Assembly (NCBI GenBank): GCA_018268055.1 | Contig: JAFDXF010000080.1 | Location: 1-64,000 of the forward strand | Reading direction: 5' to 3' | Length of the DNA: 64,000 nucleotides | Source of the DNA: Bacteroidota bacterium | GTDB taxonomy: Bacteria > Bacteroidota > Bacteroidia > Chitinophagales > Chitinophagaceae | In this document: positions 1-7,690 of the stretch, piece after piece | Numbering within the stretch: the first letter of the stretch is position 1 | How the letters are laid out: every line of letters starts with the position of its first letter | Notes under the pieces: model-generated | Told to the model about the DNA's origin: nothing | Seen by the model: the letters and a program-made list of their open reading frames with translations, nothing else | The model's database searches: none | Position numbers and translations under genes: made by a program

Positions 1-259
1 CAACATTTTATCCCACCTCGGGTAGCCTATTTGTTTTACAGTTTGCTCCACAAAATGCTTTTGATTGTTTACTCTTTGTAAATACGAAACTAAAGCCTTT
101 TCGGTTGCATCATTGCTTCGGTGGGAAGTGAAAAATATTTCCTCTACGGAATTATTTGTGTGGGGGGGGGGTAACTACTCTATCAACTTTACGACATGCG
201 GCATAAACAATGCCTGCTGTAATAGCTGTAGCAAGTAGTACTTTAGTATTTACCTTCAT
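1..259 (-). CDS. Lipoprotein gene with switchable poly-C tract, 5' end only (runs off the window)
   Basis: The ATG is at 257-259 and the gene continues beyond base 1. The first 22 codons give a lipoprotein signal ending in a YAAC lipobox, followed by RKVDRVVTPPP. The coding strand then has a run of C (10 G on the plus strand, 162-171). With 10 the frame stops after three more codons (TAA at 152-154). With 9 or 12 it stays open to the window edge and reads as the paralogue of the next lipoprotein gene, sharing LVSYLQRVNKQ-like and GYPRWDK stretches. As sequenced the gene is therefore out of phase. It could be a phase-variable lipoprotein, a decayed paralogue, or a homopolymer sequencing error. 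The function of its missing C-terminal part cannot be told. The 5' part is near-identical to 2519-2835. Confidence 0.55.
162..171. repeat. Poly-G tract (10 G) inside lipoprotein copy 1
   Basis: Ten consecutive G on the plus strand, read as C on the coding strand, directly after the lipoprotein signal. The frame needs 9 or 12. Such long G tracts are exceptional in this AT-rich sequence; the only comparable one is at the matching place in copy 2. Confidence 0.8.
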
Positions 260-449
260 TATCTGCAAGTTTGGTTGGTGGTGTTATTTATTTTGGCAGG
301 GCCAAGATAGAAAATTTATTGCAAAGGCAAAAGATATTTTTCAAAAATTAAATTTTGTACATGAACTTGATAATAGTTTAATTAAGGTTTTGTGCCCTTG
401 TGAGAAAGCGAGTTTTGTGTTTTCCGGATATCCCGAAAACAATATTGAG

Positions 450-920
450 CTAATCTATAAAAGAGTTTAAAACAAGTTCTTTTGTTATATACAAATTGGG
501 AATATAGCATTTTGAAATTTCTTTTAAAAAATTTAAATAGGTTGAAATATTTTTAAGGTTTTCAGCCTTAATATAATCACATGAGCTATAAACGATTGAA
601 ATTGGAATTAATATTACTGAGTTTTTCAAAAATTCAAATTTGAATTTTTCTTTAATTGAATCACTGACACGAAATATTTCTTTTTTGCACTCAGTGCTAT
701 CTAAAATTAAAGAATAGATGCTTTGAATATTGCCTGATGAATCAATAAAAATATTATAAATAAAAAAATCTATCTTACCTTGTTCGTGCCTTATAATCGG
801 GATATTAAAATTTGTTGAAATGTATTTTTGGACAACCAATATATTTGTATCATTTCTATTTTGAGCAGATAGAGAATTAGAATATAGAATAAAACATAAT
901 ATTATATAATACTTTCTCAT
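450..920 (-). CDS. Small secreted protein of unknown function, coupled to the upstream lipoprotein
   Basis: About 156 residues. I place the start at ATG 918-920 because the product then begins MRKYYIILCFILYSNSLSAQ, a good Sec signal peptide ending at SAQ. An in-frame ATG four codons earlier (930-932) lies 3 nt after the TAA of the upstream lipoprotein gene (936-938), so the two are probably translationally coupled. The mature part is rich in Ile, Ser, Lys and Asn, has three Cys and no motif I recognise. Because it directly follows a lipoprotein with a metallopeptidase-like C-terminal region, a partner, inhibitor or immunity role is possible, but this is inference from position only. Confidence 0.6.
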   Translation of the reverse strand: MRKYYIILCFILYSNSLSAQNRNDTNILVVQKYISTNFNIPIIRHEQGKIDFFIYNIFIDSSGNIQSIYSLILDSTECKKEIFRVSDSIKEKFKFEFLKNSVILIPISIVYSSCDYIKAENLKNISTYLNFLKEISKCYIPNLYITKELVLNSFID

Positions 921-935
921 TTGATATGTCATTAT

Positions 936-2776
936 TTAGTAACAGCTTCCTTGGATTGGCTTCCTCCCTTTTGCGCCAATAAGTGAATATCGCTCATTTG
1001 ATAAGACTTGATTATAAATTGTGTCGATACGTTGTAATGTAAGGGCATATTTTAAGCCTCTTGTGCTATCTTCAGATGGGGAAGGGTTTAGCGGAGGCCA
1101 ATTAGGAAAATTTGGCCAATGATACTTCCATGTTTTCACTTGTTTTCTTGTTAATCCAGCCCATGCAAGTTGCCAATAGTAACGGTCAGTTATATTATTA
1201 ATATTTGTAGAGGATTTTACTATATTTCCAATGTATTCTAATAATTTATCAGACATATAATTGTGTTGTAATGACTCGCTTTCATATAATAAAACTTGTG
1301 GATTTAAAGAATCGTACTTTCTTATAGTATCAATATATGAATTGAATATTTGATCATATTGCATTGAAGCTATTTGTTGTTGAGTAGCTCCTGCTGTCAG
1401 TTTCCCCCAAATGTAAGACATGTAAGCATGAATAATTTCATGTACTAATGTATTCATAACAAATAGATCAGTTGCATTATGTGTCATTGATGAATCAAGC
1501 GTAATTGTAGCCTCAAACTCTTTATTAATAGGATCGTAAAAAGTATTTGTAGTTAAAGCGTCATAATTATTAAGTGCTCCTATTTTAAAATGTAAAATAA
1601 ACTTATCAAGTGTATTTTTTATTCCAAGAGCTTTATCAAGTTTTGCTAAAAAGACACCTAAAGAGTTAGTTCCTATACTATTAATCAAATTACTTAGCAG
1701 CAGTCTTCTACAGCTATCAAGTTCTATTGTATCAATGTTATTGTTTTTCCAAAAATTTATCTTAGCTAAATCAAAAGAAGAAATTTCATTGGTTAAAAAA
1801 ACTGCTAATCCAGCATTTGGATTATATAATCCACCATCATCCTCCGGAATCCATCCCGGCTCACAGGGCGGATGTTGTCCGGGCGTGCAATTAGGTGGAG
1901 TGCCGCCGCCGCTTCCGCCGCCGCTGCCACTTCCACCGTCTCCGCCGCCAACACCACCTGCACCAATACCACCCCCACCTCCACCTGTTCCGTCATCTGC
2001 ATAATCATCCCAGCAGTAGGTATATGGATGCGGGGTAAGGCATAGAATACAGTGATCGCAACCATATTCACATTTAGGGGAATCTTTGTACGGACATTCT
2101 TCAAACCAGTATATAGTTCCTTCCTGACAAACTTCAATTTCAATAAGAACACTGTTTCGCCCGTTTAGTTTTACTGCCTCTGATAATGTAACATAGTAGC
2201 TTCTATGACTCCCGTTTCTGAACAAATTACTATCAACGATTTTAAATTTTGTGTGTCCAAATACAGACTTGTCCAAGGTCATTAAGAATACTGCAAAGTT
2301 TTCTGCGCTATCCATAACAGAATTAGGAGTATTTTGAAATTGCCGGTACTGCCAATCGCAGCTATATCCAAAAGTTGTATCAGCACCGGTGATTTTCAAA
2401 TTCAATGAAGCATTTACATAGTTTTCATTTTCTCTTACAAAAGGAATATTATAAATGTAGGTAGAATCAGCAGAGCTACGTCGCCCTGCTTTTGTTTTGT
2501 CCTTCTTTTTTGAAGCCATCATTTTATCCCACCTCGGGTAGCCTATTTGTTTTACGGTTTGCTCCACAAAATGCTTTTGATTGTTTACTCTTTGTAAATA
2601 CGAAACTAAAACCTTTTCGGTTGCATCATTGCTTCGGTGGGCATTGAAAAATTTTTCTTCAACTACTGAATTGTTCCGGGGGGGGGGGTAACTACTCTAT
2701 CAACTTTGCGGCAAGCGGCATAAACAATGCCCGCAGCAATAGTTACAGTAAGTAGTATTTTAGTATTTACCTTCAT
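936..2776 (-). CDS. Lipoprotein with HEIIH metallopeptidase-like domain, frame broken at a poly-C tract
   Basis: The ATG at 2774-2776 opens a 22-residue lipoprotein signal (GIVYAAC), then VVTPPP encoded by a C run (11 G on the plus strand, 2678-2688). With 11 the frame ends at a TAG a few codons on. With 12 (or 9) it continues through GYPRWDKMM into a frame open to the TAA at 936-938, giving about 613 residues. The downstream frame alone has only a GTG start (2565-2567) with no signal peptide. Reading on: a conserved N-terminal region, a Cys cluster (CEYGCDHCILC), a glycine-rich linker (about 1905-1990), then a C-terminal region with VHEIIHAY (HEIIH at 1428-1442). HExxH is the usual zinc-binding and catalytic motif of zincin metallopeptidases; the third ligand is not obvious. 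It is predicted to be lipid-anchored, perhaps at the surface. The architecture of constant front plus Gly linker plus C-terminal enzyme resembles polymorphic secreted effectors. Confidence 0.65.
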
Positions 2777-2835
2777 AATCTGCAAGTTTGGTTGGTGGTG
2801 TAATTTATTTTGGTAGAGCCAAGATAGAAAGAATT
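2519..2835. repeat. Direct repeat copy 2 (shared 5' module of two lipoprotein genes)
   Basis: Second copy of the module at 1-330, in the same orientation. Differences are scattered substitutions plus the length of the poly-G tract (11 here, 10 in copy 1). The wording GCCTATTTGTTTTAC and CTCCACAAAATGCTTTTG is shared exactly. Confidence 0.85.
2678..2688. repeat. Poly-G tract (11 G) inside lipoprotein copy 2
   Basis: Eleven G on the plus strand (C on the coding strand) between the lipoprotein signal and the rest of the protein. One more G, or two fewer, restores a single frame of about 613 codons. A change of one base would therefore switch the product on or off. Confidence 0.8.
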
Positions 2836-3001
2836 TTTAGAAAAGCAAAATGAATTGAAAGATGTTTTTTACCGAGTCTGTTTTGTTCTAAACTTATTTT
2901 CTCAGTAAAGGGTTTATTTTAAATCGTTTTGCTTATTATCTTTAAAAATATTATACAGTCTAAAAAAATCATTACTCAAACTTTCCATTTATCTTGTACC
3001 A

Positions 3002-3808
3002 ATGTTTCGCATCTTCATTATATTTTGTTTCTTTTTATTGGCTTGTCAGTCGGGTAAGAAAATTCTTTTGTCCGAGCGCAAGTCAACTATTACCGGAACA
3101 GCATTTTATCAACAAGCAGCTGCGATGAAATGGGCAGCACGAGATTCTTTTGTATTGAAAGAAATATTGGCAGGAGCTATTCCTTCTTTTCTGAAAAGAT
3201 TTGTACCGATACACACTTCAATCATTGATTCTGCAACAGGAAAAACCTTCAAAGCCATTTATTATGTTGCGCCTGATTATTTAAGTATTGGCACTGATGC
3301 AGATTGGGCAAGAGTGAACATCACACCCAAAGCAGCACAACAAATTGCGGATAATTTTAATTGTTTTTTGCCAACACGAAAAATGGTGGATGATATTTAT
3401 AGTGCAGCGAAAGTAAAACTCGCACCTGTACCTATGTATGCTTATCGGGATAGCACACCTACGATGTGGCAGCATCATCTGATTATTGAAGGGCAAAGAA
3501 AAGGCCGCAAAGGATTGATTGCAGGTATTATGAAAGATGTGGTCATCAGCGGAAAAATTTCTCGTGATGCGAAAAGTGACCGTGTAGCTATTTATGGGTG
3601 GCATCAGTTGGATGGGAAGCCGATTCAGCCACTTTATACCGGCCATATTTTTTGGTGGGTGGATTATAGTCAAGGAATCAGGTTAGTGTATCGCAAAATA
3701 AAAATTGAAGGAAATTGGATGGATTATGAAGATGTTTTGAAAAATCCGATTTTAATAAGATTGCTTTGTGATGAAGAATATGGTGATTTTTATCGTTATA
3801 ATTATTAG
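3002..3808 (+). CDS. Putative lipoprotein of unknown function
   Basis: 268 residues starting MFRIFIIFCFFLLACQSG: a signal peptide with a lipobox (LLAC), so a lipid-anchored envelope protein. The mature part has an ILAGAIPSFLKRF segment and a C-terminal half rich in Trp, Tyr and His (MWQHHLIIEGQRKGRKG, GHIFWWVDYSQGIRL). It is a well-behaved ORF with codon use like its neighbours. I recognise no catalytic motif and cannot place it in a named family. It stands alone: the preceding genes are on the other strand and the porin follows 85 nt later in the same direction. Confidence 0.7.
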   Translation: MFRIFIIFCFFLLACQSGKKILLSERKSTITGTAFYQQAAAMKWAARDSFVLKEILAGAIPSFLKRFVPIHTSIIDSATGKTFKAIYYVAPDYLSIGTDADWARVNITPKAAQQIADNFNCFLPTRKMVDDIYSAAKVKLAPVPMYAYRDSTPTMWQHHLIIEGQRKGRKGLIAGIMKDVVISGKISRDAKSDRVAIYGWHQLDGKPIQPLYTGHIFWWVDYSQGIRLVYRKIKIEGNWMDYEDVLKNPILIRLLCDEEYGDFYRYNY

Positions 3809-3893
3809 CCCTCAAACTTAAATTAACAAATCAGGTTAGCTCGTTTTAATTTTGTGGTGTTACTTTGCAGCCTGAATTTTAAATTTAAAACAA

Positions 3894-5969
3894 CTGAGTA
3901 AGAGAAAGCTATATCTGTTCGTTCTTGTATTGATTTTTTCCGGTGCACTGCACGGACAAGAGCAGATTATGCGTAATATTGGAAATAGAGCTCAGCAAAT
4001 AGGTGGCGCTGTCGGACAAAGAGGAATGGGAAGAATGGGAGGGATGCAACAAAGCGACAGTTTGCGACATAGAAACAAATTAGAAGATTCAATCACTATT
4101 AGTTTTCATTATTTAGACTCAAGTGCAAATTATAAATTAGATACTACGATCAATGATTTTACTCGAAGGTTTCCTGCACCGCCAACAAATATTTACCTCG
4201 GCAATATTGGCAACGCTTCACGCTCATTATTGTTTTCGCCTGTATTAACGTCCGGATTTGATGAAGGACTTCATTCTTATGATGTATATAAATGGAAGTT
4301 AGACAGAGTACGATTTTTTAATACTACAAGGCCATACTCCGAATTGGTTTATCAGTTAGGCAGTAGGGTAGAGCAAGTGATAGAAGTATTGCATACACAA
4401 AATATTAAGCCAAATTGGAATTTTTTGATTCAATACAGAATGATTAACTCACCCGGTTTTTTTAAAAATCAAAAAACCAATCACAATAATTATTTATTCA
4501 CTTCGCATTATCAATCTCGGAAGAAGCGTTACAATGCATTCGTGGTACTGTTGGCCAATAAATTACAATCGGGGGAAAATGGAGGAATACAAGATACTGC
4601 AAATTACATGACCAATCCTGTTTATAAAGATCGTTATTTAATACCGACAAAAATTGGGGGCTCAGATTTTTTCAGTGGAAATTTTTTCAGCAGCAAAATC
4701 ACAACAGGTAATAAATATTCCGAATTCACTTTTTTATTACGACAACAATATGATTTAGGGAAAAAAGATTCAATAGTTTCAGATTCTACAGTTGTACCAT
4801 TATTTTTTCCAAGGTTACGATTTGAACATACTTTTTCTTTCAGTAAATTAAATTATGAATTTGTAGATGGTGCTCGTCAGTCGGCAGGAGGTTATCCTTA
4901 CACACCCGATTCCTTATGGTATCAACGAAACTATAACTACACTTTGCTCAGTGATACATTTTCAGTTCAAGACAAATGGAAAGATATCACTAATGATTTT
5001 TCTATTATTCAATTTCCGGATGCTAAGAATTTGCAGCAGTTCGTTCGCTTAGGTTTAACCGTACAAAATCTATCGGGACAATTCGCTTCCGGCAAAAAAT
5101 CTTTCTTCAATACATTTGGGCATGCTGAATATCGCAATAAAACAAAAAATCAACAGTGGGATATTGAAGCCAATGGCAAATTATATTTTACAGGTTTGAA
5201 TGCCGGAGATTTTGATGCGCATATTAGCTTGCAAAAATTGCTGGGGAAAAAAATTGGTTCATTGAAAATCGGTTTTGAAAATGCAAATAGAACTCCTTCG
5301 TTTATTTTTGATAGCCGCAGTAGTTTTTATTTAATGCCTTCTTCAATAAGTCTTAAAAAAGAAAACAATACACATCTCTTTGCAGTGTATTCATTGCCTG
5401 TGCTGAATGTTACTTTTGCAGGCCATTATTATTTATTGACCAATTACACTTATATCACCAAGTATTATCAATTGAATCAAGAAAATGCTTTGTTTAATTT
5501 ATTGCAAATAGCAGTCAATAAAACGTTCACTTTTAAAAAGAAGTGGAAATGGCATAGTGATATTTACTTACAACAGAGAATTGGGAATGCCGCTGTGAAT
5601 GTTCCCTTTCTATATACACGAAACAGAATCGGCTACGAAGGAAAATTGGGCTTAAAAAACTTGAATGTAGCTTTTGGTTTAGAAGGGAGATACACTTCCG
5701 GATATTTTGCAGATAGCTATTCGCCTGTGTTGGGACAATTTTATTATCAGGATAGTTTAAAAATAAAAAATAAGATGCCGGATATATCTGCATATTTTCA
5801 TTTTCGAATTACCAACTTCAAAGCTTTTATTCGTGCAGAAAACCTGAATACCATTCAAAAGAAAAGCGGAAGTGGCTTAAATTTTACCAATAATTCTTTT
5901 GTTGCACCGGGATATGCGATGCCCGGCCTTCAGATTAGAGTAGGAGTTTATTGGGGTTTTGTTAATTGA
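3894..5969 (+). CDS. Outer-membrane porin of the Bacteroidota Porin_10 type
   Basis: About 691 residues. The product has a short N-terminal signal (KRKLYLFVLVLIFSGALHGQ), a Met/Gly/Arg-rich stretch, the segment TRRFPAPPTNIYLGNIGNAS and many alternating amphipathic strands typical of a beta-barrel. It ends in a strand with aromatic residues (RVGVYWGFVN), as outer-membrane barrels do. The order of these features fits the 'putative porin' family found across Bacteroidota. There is no ATG at the front: the signal peptide frame is open from 3876, and CTG 3894 or ATT 3876 is the likely initiation region. The TTG at 3930 would cut the signal in half. The substrate is not predictable; proximity to Cys-rich metal-binding proteins hints at a link to metals but does not show it. 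Confidence 0.8.
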   Translation: MSKRKLYLFVLVLIFSGALHGQEQIMRNIGNRAQQIGGAVGQRGMGRMGGMQQSDSLRHRNKLEDSITISFHYLDSSANYKLDTTINDFTRRFPAPPTNIYLGNIGNASRSLLFSPVLTSGFDEGLHSYDVYKWKLDRVRFFNTTRPYSELVYQLGSRVEQVIEVLHTQNIKPNWNFLIQYRMINSPGFFKNQKTNHNNYLFTSHYQSRKKRYNAFVVLLANKLQSGENGGIQDTANYMTNPVYKDRYLIPTKIGGSDFFSGNFFSSKITTGNKYSEFTFLLRQQYDLGKKDSIVSDSTVVPLFFPRLRFEHTFSFSKLNYEFVDGARQSAGGYPYTPDSLWYQRNYNYTLLSDTFSVQDKWKDITNDFSIIQFPDAKNLQQFVRLGLTVQNLSGQFASGKKSFFNTFGHAEYRNKTKNQQWDIEANGKLYFTGLNAGDFDAHISLQKLLGKKIGSLKIGFENANRTPSFIFDSRSSFYLMPSSISLKKENNTHLFAVYSLPVLNVTFAGHYYLLTNYTYITKYYQLNQENALFNLLQIAVNKTFTFKKKWKWHSDIYLQQRIGNAAVNVPFLYTRNRIGYEGKLGLKNLNVAFGLEGRYTSGYFADSYSPVLGQFYYQDSLKIKNKMPDISAYFHFRITNFKAFIRAENLNTIQKKSGSGLNFTNNSFVAPGYAMPGLQIRVGVYWGFVN

Positions 5970-6023
5970 TAGGTAAAATCTATTTCCAAACTGTCTTCGC
6001 TTTCTACGTAATTCAAAACAGAT

Positions 6024-6031
6024 TATCTTTG
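6024..6031 (+). promoter_or_regulatory. Candidate -7 promoter element TATCTTTG
   Basis: A perfect match to the Bacteroidota -7 consensus TAnnTTTG, 15 nt before the ATG of the HYC_CC_PP-type gene. No clear -33 TTTG is visible. Confidence 0.45.
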
Positions 6032-6046
6032 AGAAGCAATTTATTG

Positions 6047-6439
6047 ATGAAAAAGTTTTTATTTACCATAGCGTTTTTGAGCTACTTTTTTGCTGCTACT
6101 GGTGTCGTTGTGAGCACACATTATTGCATGAAAAAATTGGTTTCTGTAAAATTATTTGGCGGTGAAAGTGTTGTATGTGAAAAATGTGGAATGGATAAAC
6201 ATCAGTTTAGCGAATGTTGCCATGATGAAATGAAAGTAGTAAAGTTGCAACAAGATCAGGACAAATTCACGCCATTAAATTATAAAATAATTGTACCCGA
6301 ACAAACAATTGCACTTATATCAACATACATTGTATCACCTTTTTTGAATCAAAACAATACAATCAATTCAATCGTTCATCCACCACCTTTGCTATCAGAG
6401 CAAGATAACTATTTGAAACATAAGGTTTTCCGGATTTGA
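6047..6439 (+). CDS. HYC_CC_PP family periplasmic protein
   Basis: 130 residues from the ATG at 6047, chosen because the product then begins with a signal peptide or membrane anchor (MKKFLFTIAFLSYFFAATGV). The family signature is visible in order: STHYCMKKL (HYC), a CEKCGMD pair, SECCHDE (CC), and a late HPPPLL (PP). Proteins of this family in Bacteroidota usually lie beside heavy-metal-associated domain proteins or TonB receptors and are thought to handle metal, probably copper. Here an HMA-domain protein follows directly, in agreement. It acts at the inner membrane or in the periplasm. The exact role is unknown. Confidence 0.8.
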   Translation: MKKFLFTIAFLSYFFAATGVVVSTHYCMKKLVSVKLFGGESVVCEKCGMDKHQFSECCHDEMKVVKLQQDQDKFTPLNYKIIVPEQTIALISTYIVSPFLNQNNTINSIVHPPPLLSEQDNYLKHKVFRI

Positions 6440-6545
6440 TTTTTTTGGGCTTAATTTTTCTTCAAATAATTTTGAATAGAAAGCCGAATATCATTGTTTA
6501 GTTTCACGCAATTTATTATTATTACACCATAAAATATTGTAAAAA

Positions 6546-7100
6546 ATGAAGTCATTAAAATTATTTTCACTTGCAGTACTTGGATTTATGTTTTCCGTTG
6601 CTGCTTCTGCTCAAAGCAGTAAAGAAACTTTCAAAGTAAATGGTAACTGTGGTATGTGCAAAACAGCTATTGAGAAAGCTGCTAAAGCAGCCGGTGCTGA
6701 AAGCGCTGATTGGAACAAAGAAACAAAAGAGCTTACTGTAAGTTATCTTACTGCATCTACTGATGCTGCAAAAATTCAACAAAAAATAGCTGATGCCGGC
6801 TATGATAATGCTGGTTTCAAAACTACTGAGGCAGCTTACAAAAAATTGCCCGGTTGTTGCAAATATGATCGTTCTGTAAATGTTACAGCCGCAAAAGAAG
6901 AAGCAAGTTGCTGCAAAAAAGATGGTGAAGGCAAAATGGATTGCAGTAAAGATGCAAAAAATGAAATGGATTGCTGCAAAGACGGTAAATGCACTAAGCC
7001 AGGTCATGATGGAAAAGATTGCTGCAAAAAAGACGGCGAAAAAATGCAAGCATCAAAAGACGGAAAAGCTACAATGAGTTGCTGCAAAAAAGCCGAGTAA
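6546..7100 (+). CDS. Periplasmic heavy-metal-associated (HMA) protein with Cys-rich tail
   Basis: 184 residues: signal peptide ending VAASAQ, then one HMA fold (about residues 25-95) whose metal loop reads NGNCGMCKTAIE, a variant of the GMxCxxC copper-binding loop. After it comes a long Lys/Asp/Gly-rich tail with repeated CCK units (GCCK, SCCK, DCCK, DCCK, SCCK), so the tail could hold several metal ions in the manner of a metallothionein. It most likely binds Cu(I), or perhaps Hg or Zn, in the periplasm. It lies 106 nt after the HYC_CC_PP-type gene on the same strand, and a terminator follows. The repeated tail is unusual for the MerP-like family and may have grown by local duplication. Confidence 0.82.
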   Translation: MKSLKLFSLAVLGFMFSVAASAQSSKETFKVNGNCGMCKTAIEKAAKAAGAESADWNKETKELTVSYLTASTDAAKIQQKIADAGYDNAGFKTTEAAYKKLPGCCKYDRSVNVTAAKEEASCCKKDGEGKMDCSKDAKNEMDCCKDGKCTKPGHDGKDCCKKDGEKMQASKDGKATMSCCKKAE

Positions 7101-7151
7101 TATTTTTTGTAATTCATTAAGAATACATCATTATTTTTTAAAATATCTTCG

Positions 7152-7185
7152 TTACCTCTCGTGTTTTACGAGAGGTAATTTTTTT
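7152..7185 (+). terminator. Rho-independent terminator after the HMA gene
   Basis: A perfect 11-bp stem (TTACCTCTCGT with ACGAGAGGTAA) with a 5-nt loop, followed by seven T. It ends only 7 nt before the ATG of the next gene, leaving no room for a promoter between them. Confidence 0.85.
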
Positions 7186-7192
7186 ATACATT

Positions 7193-7669
7193 ATGAAGAA
7201 GTATTTTTATTTACTTATATTTTTTGTTGCATCGCTTACGGTAAATGCACAAATGAAATATGGCCAAATAGCGCCGGAAATATCATTGCCAACAGTAAAA
7301 GGCGATACAATAAAACTATCCAGTCTGAAAGGAAAAGTAGTGCTGTTAGATTTTTGGGCTTCATGGTGTGGCCCATGCCGATTTTCCAATAAAGAGTTGG
7401 TAAAGATTTATTCAAAATACAAAAACAAAGGGTTTGAAATTTTTGGTGTATCGTTAGATGATCAAAAAGATAAATGGATAAAAGCTATCGCCAAAGATAA
7501 AATCACTTGGTTGCAAGTAAATGATAAGGGCGGTTGGGAAGCACCTACAGCCTTACGTTGGGGCATTGATGCAATTCCTACTTCCTACCTCATCGATAAA
7601 ACCGGCAAATTAATAGCTATGGATCTGATGGGTAAGGATTTGGAAAAAGCCATTAAAGAGTTGCTATAA
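7193..7669 (+). CDS. TlpA-like periplasmic thioredoxin (thiol-disulfide oxidoreductase)
   Basis: 158 residues with a signal peptide ending NAQ and an AhpC/TSA-Redoxin type thioredoxin fold. The redox motif WCGPC lies at about residue 60 (FWASWCGPCR), and the cis-proline loop is AIPTSYLID near residue 132. Family members reduce disulfides in periplasmic proteins, for example during cytochrome c maturation, or act in oxidative defence. This one is compact, without an N-terminal extra domain. Its neighbours upstream are Cys-rich metal proteins, which could be substrates (inference). A strong terminator sits directly before the start codon, so how it is transcribed is unclear. Confidence 0.88.
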   Translation: MKKYFYLLIFFVASLTVNAQMKYGQIAPEISLPTVKGDTIKLSSLKGKVVLLDFWASWCGPCRFSNKELVKIYSKYKNKGFEIFGVSLDDQKDKWIKAIAKDKITWLQVNDKGGWEAPTALRWGIDAIPTSYLIDKTGKLIAMDLMGKDLEKAIKELL

Positions 7670-7690
7670 ATGATGCATGGCAGATTCAAC

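Larger units (their letters stand above)
1..330. repeat. Direct repeat copy 1 (shared 5' module of two lipoprotein genes)
   Basis: By eye, bases 1-330 match 2519-2835 closely, in the same orientation. The match includes the putative promoter region, start codon, lipoprotein signal, poly-G tract and about 50 codons after it. Similarity stops near 330 and 2835, close to a TATCTTGG element on the minus strand (302-309 and 2819-2826) that could be the -7 box. The left limit of this copy is the window edge, so the repeat may be longer. Confidence 0.85.

Noticed and set aside
210-470. Plus-strand ORF of 86 codons starting MPAVIAVASSTLV
   Set aside because: It lies antisense to the lipoprotein signal region of copy 1, and the equivalent frame in copy 2 ends early at a TAG near 2815, so it is not conserved between the repeats.
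1735-2152. Two overlapping ORFs on opposite strands, one rich in Pro and one in Ala/Val
   Set aside because: Both are frame shadows of the glycine-rich linker of the lipoprotein (GGN codons read as CCN on the other strand).
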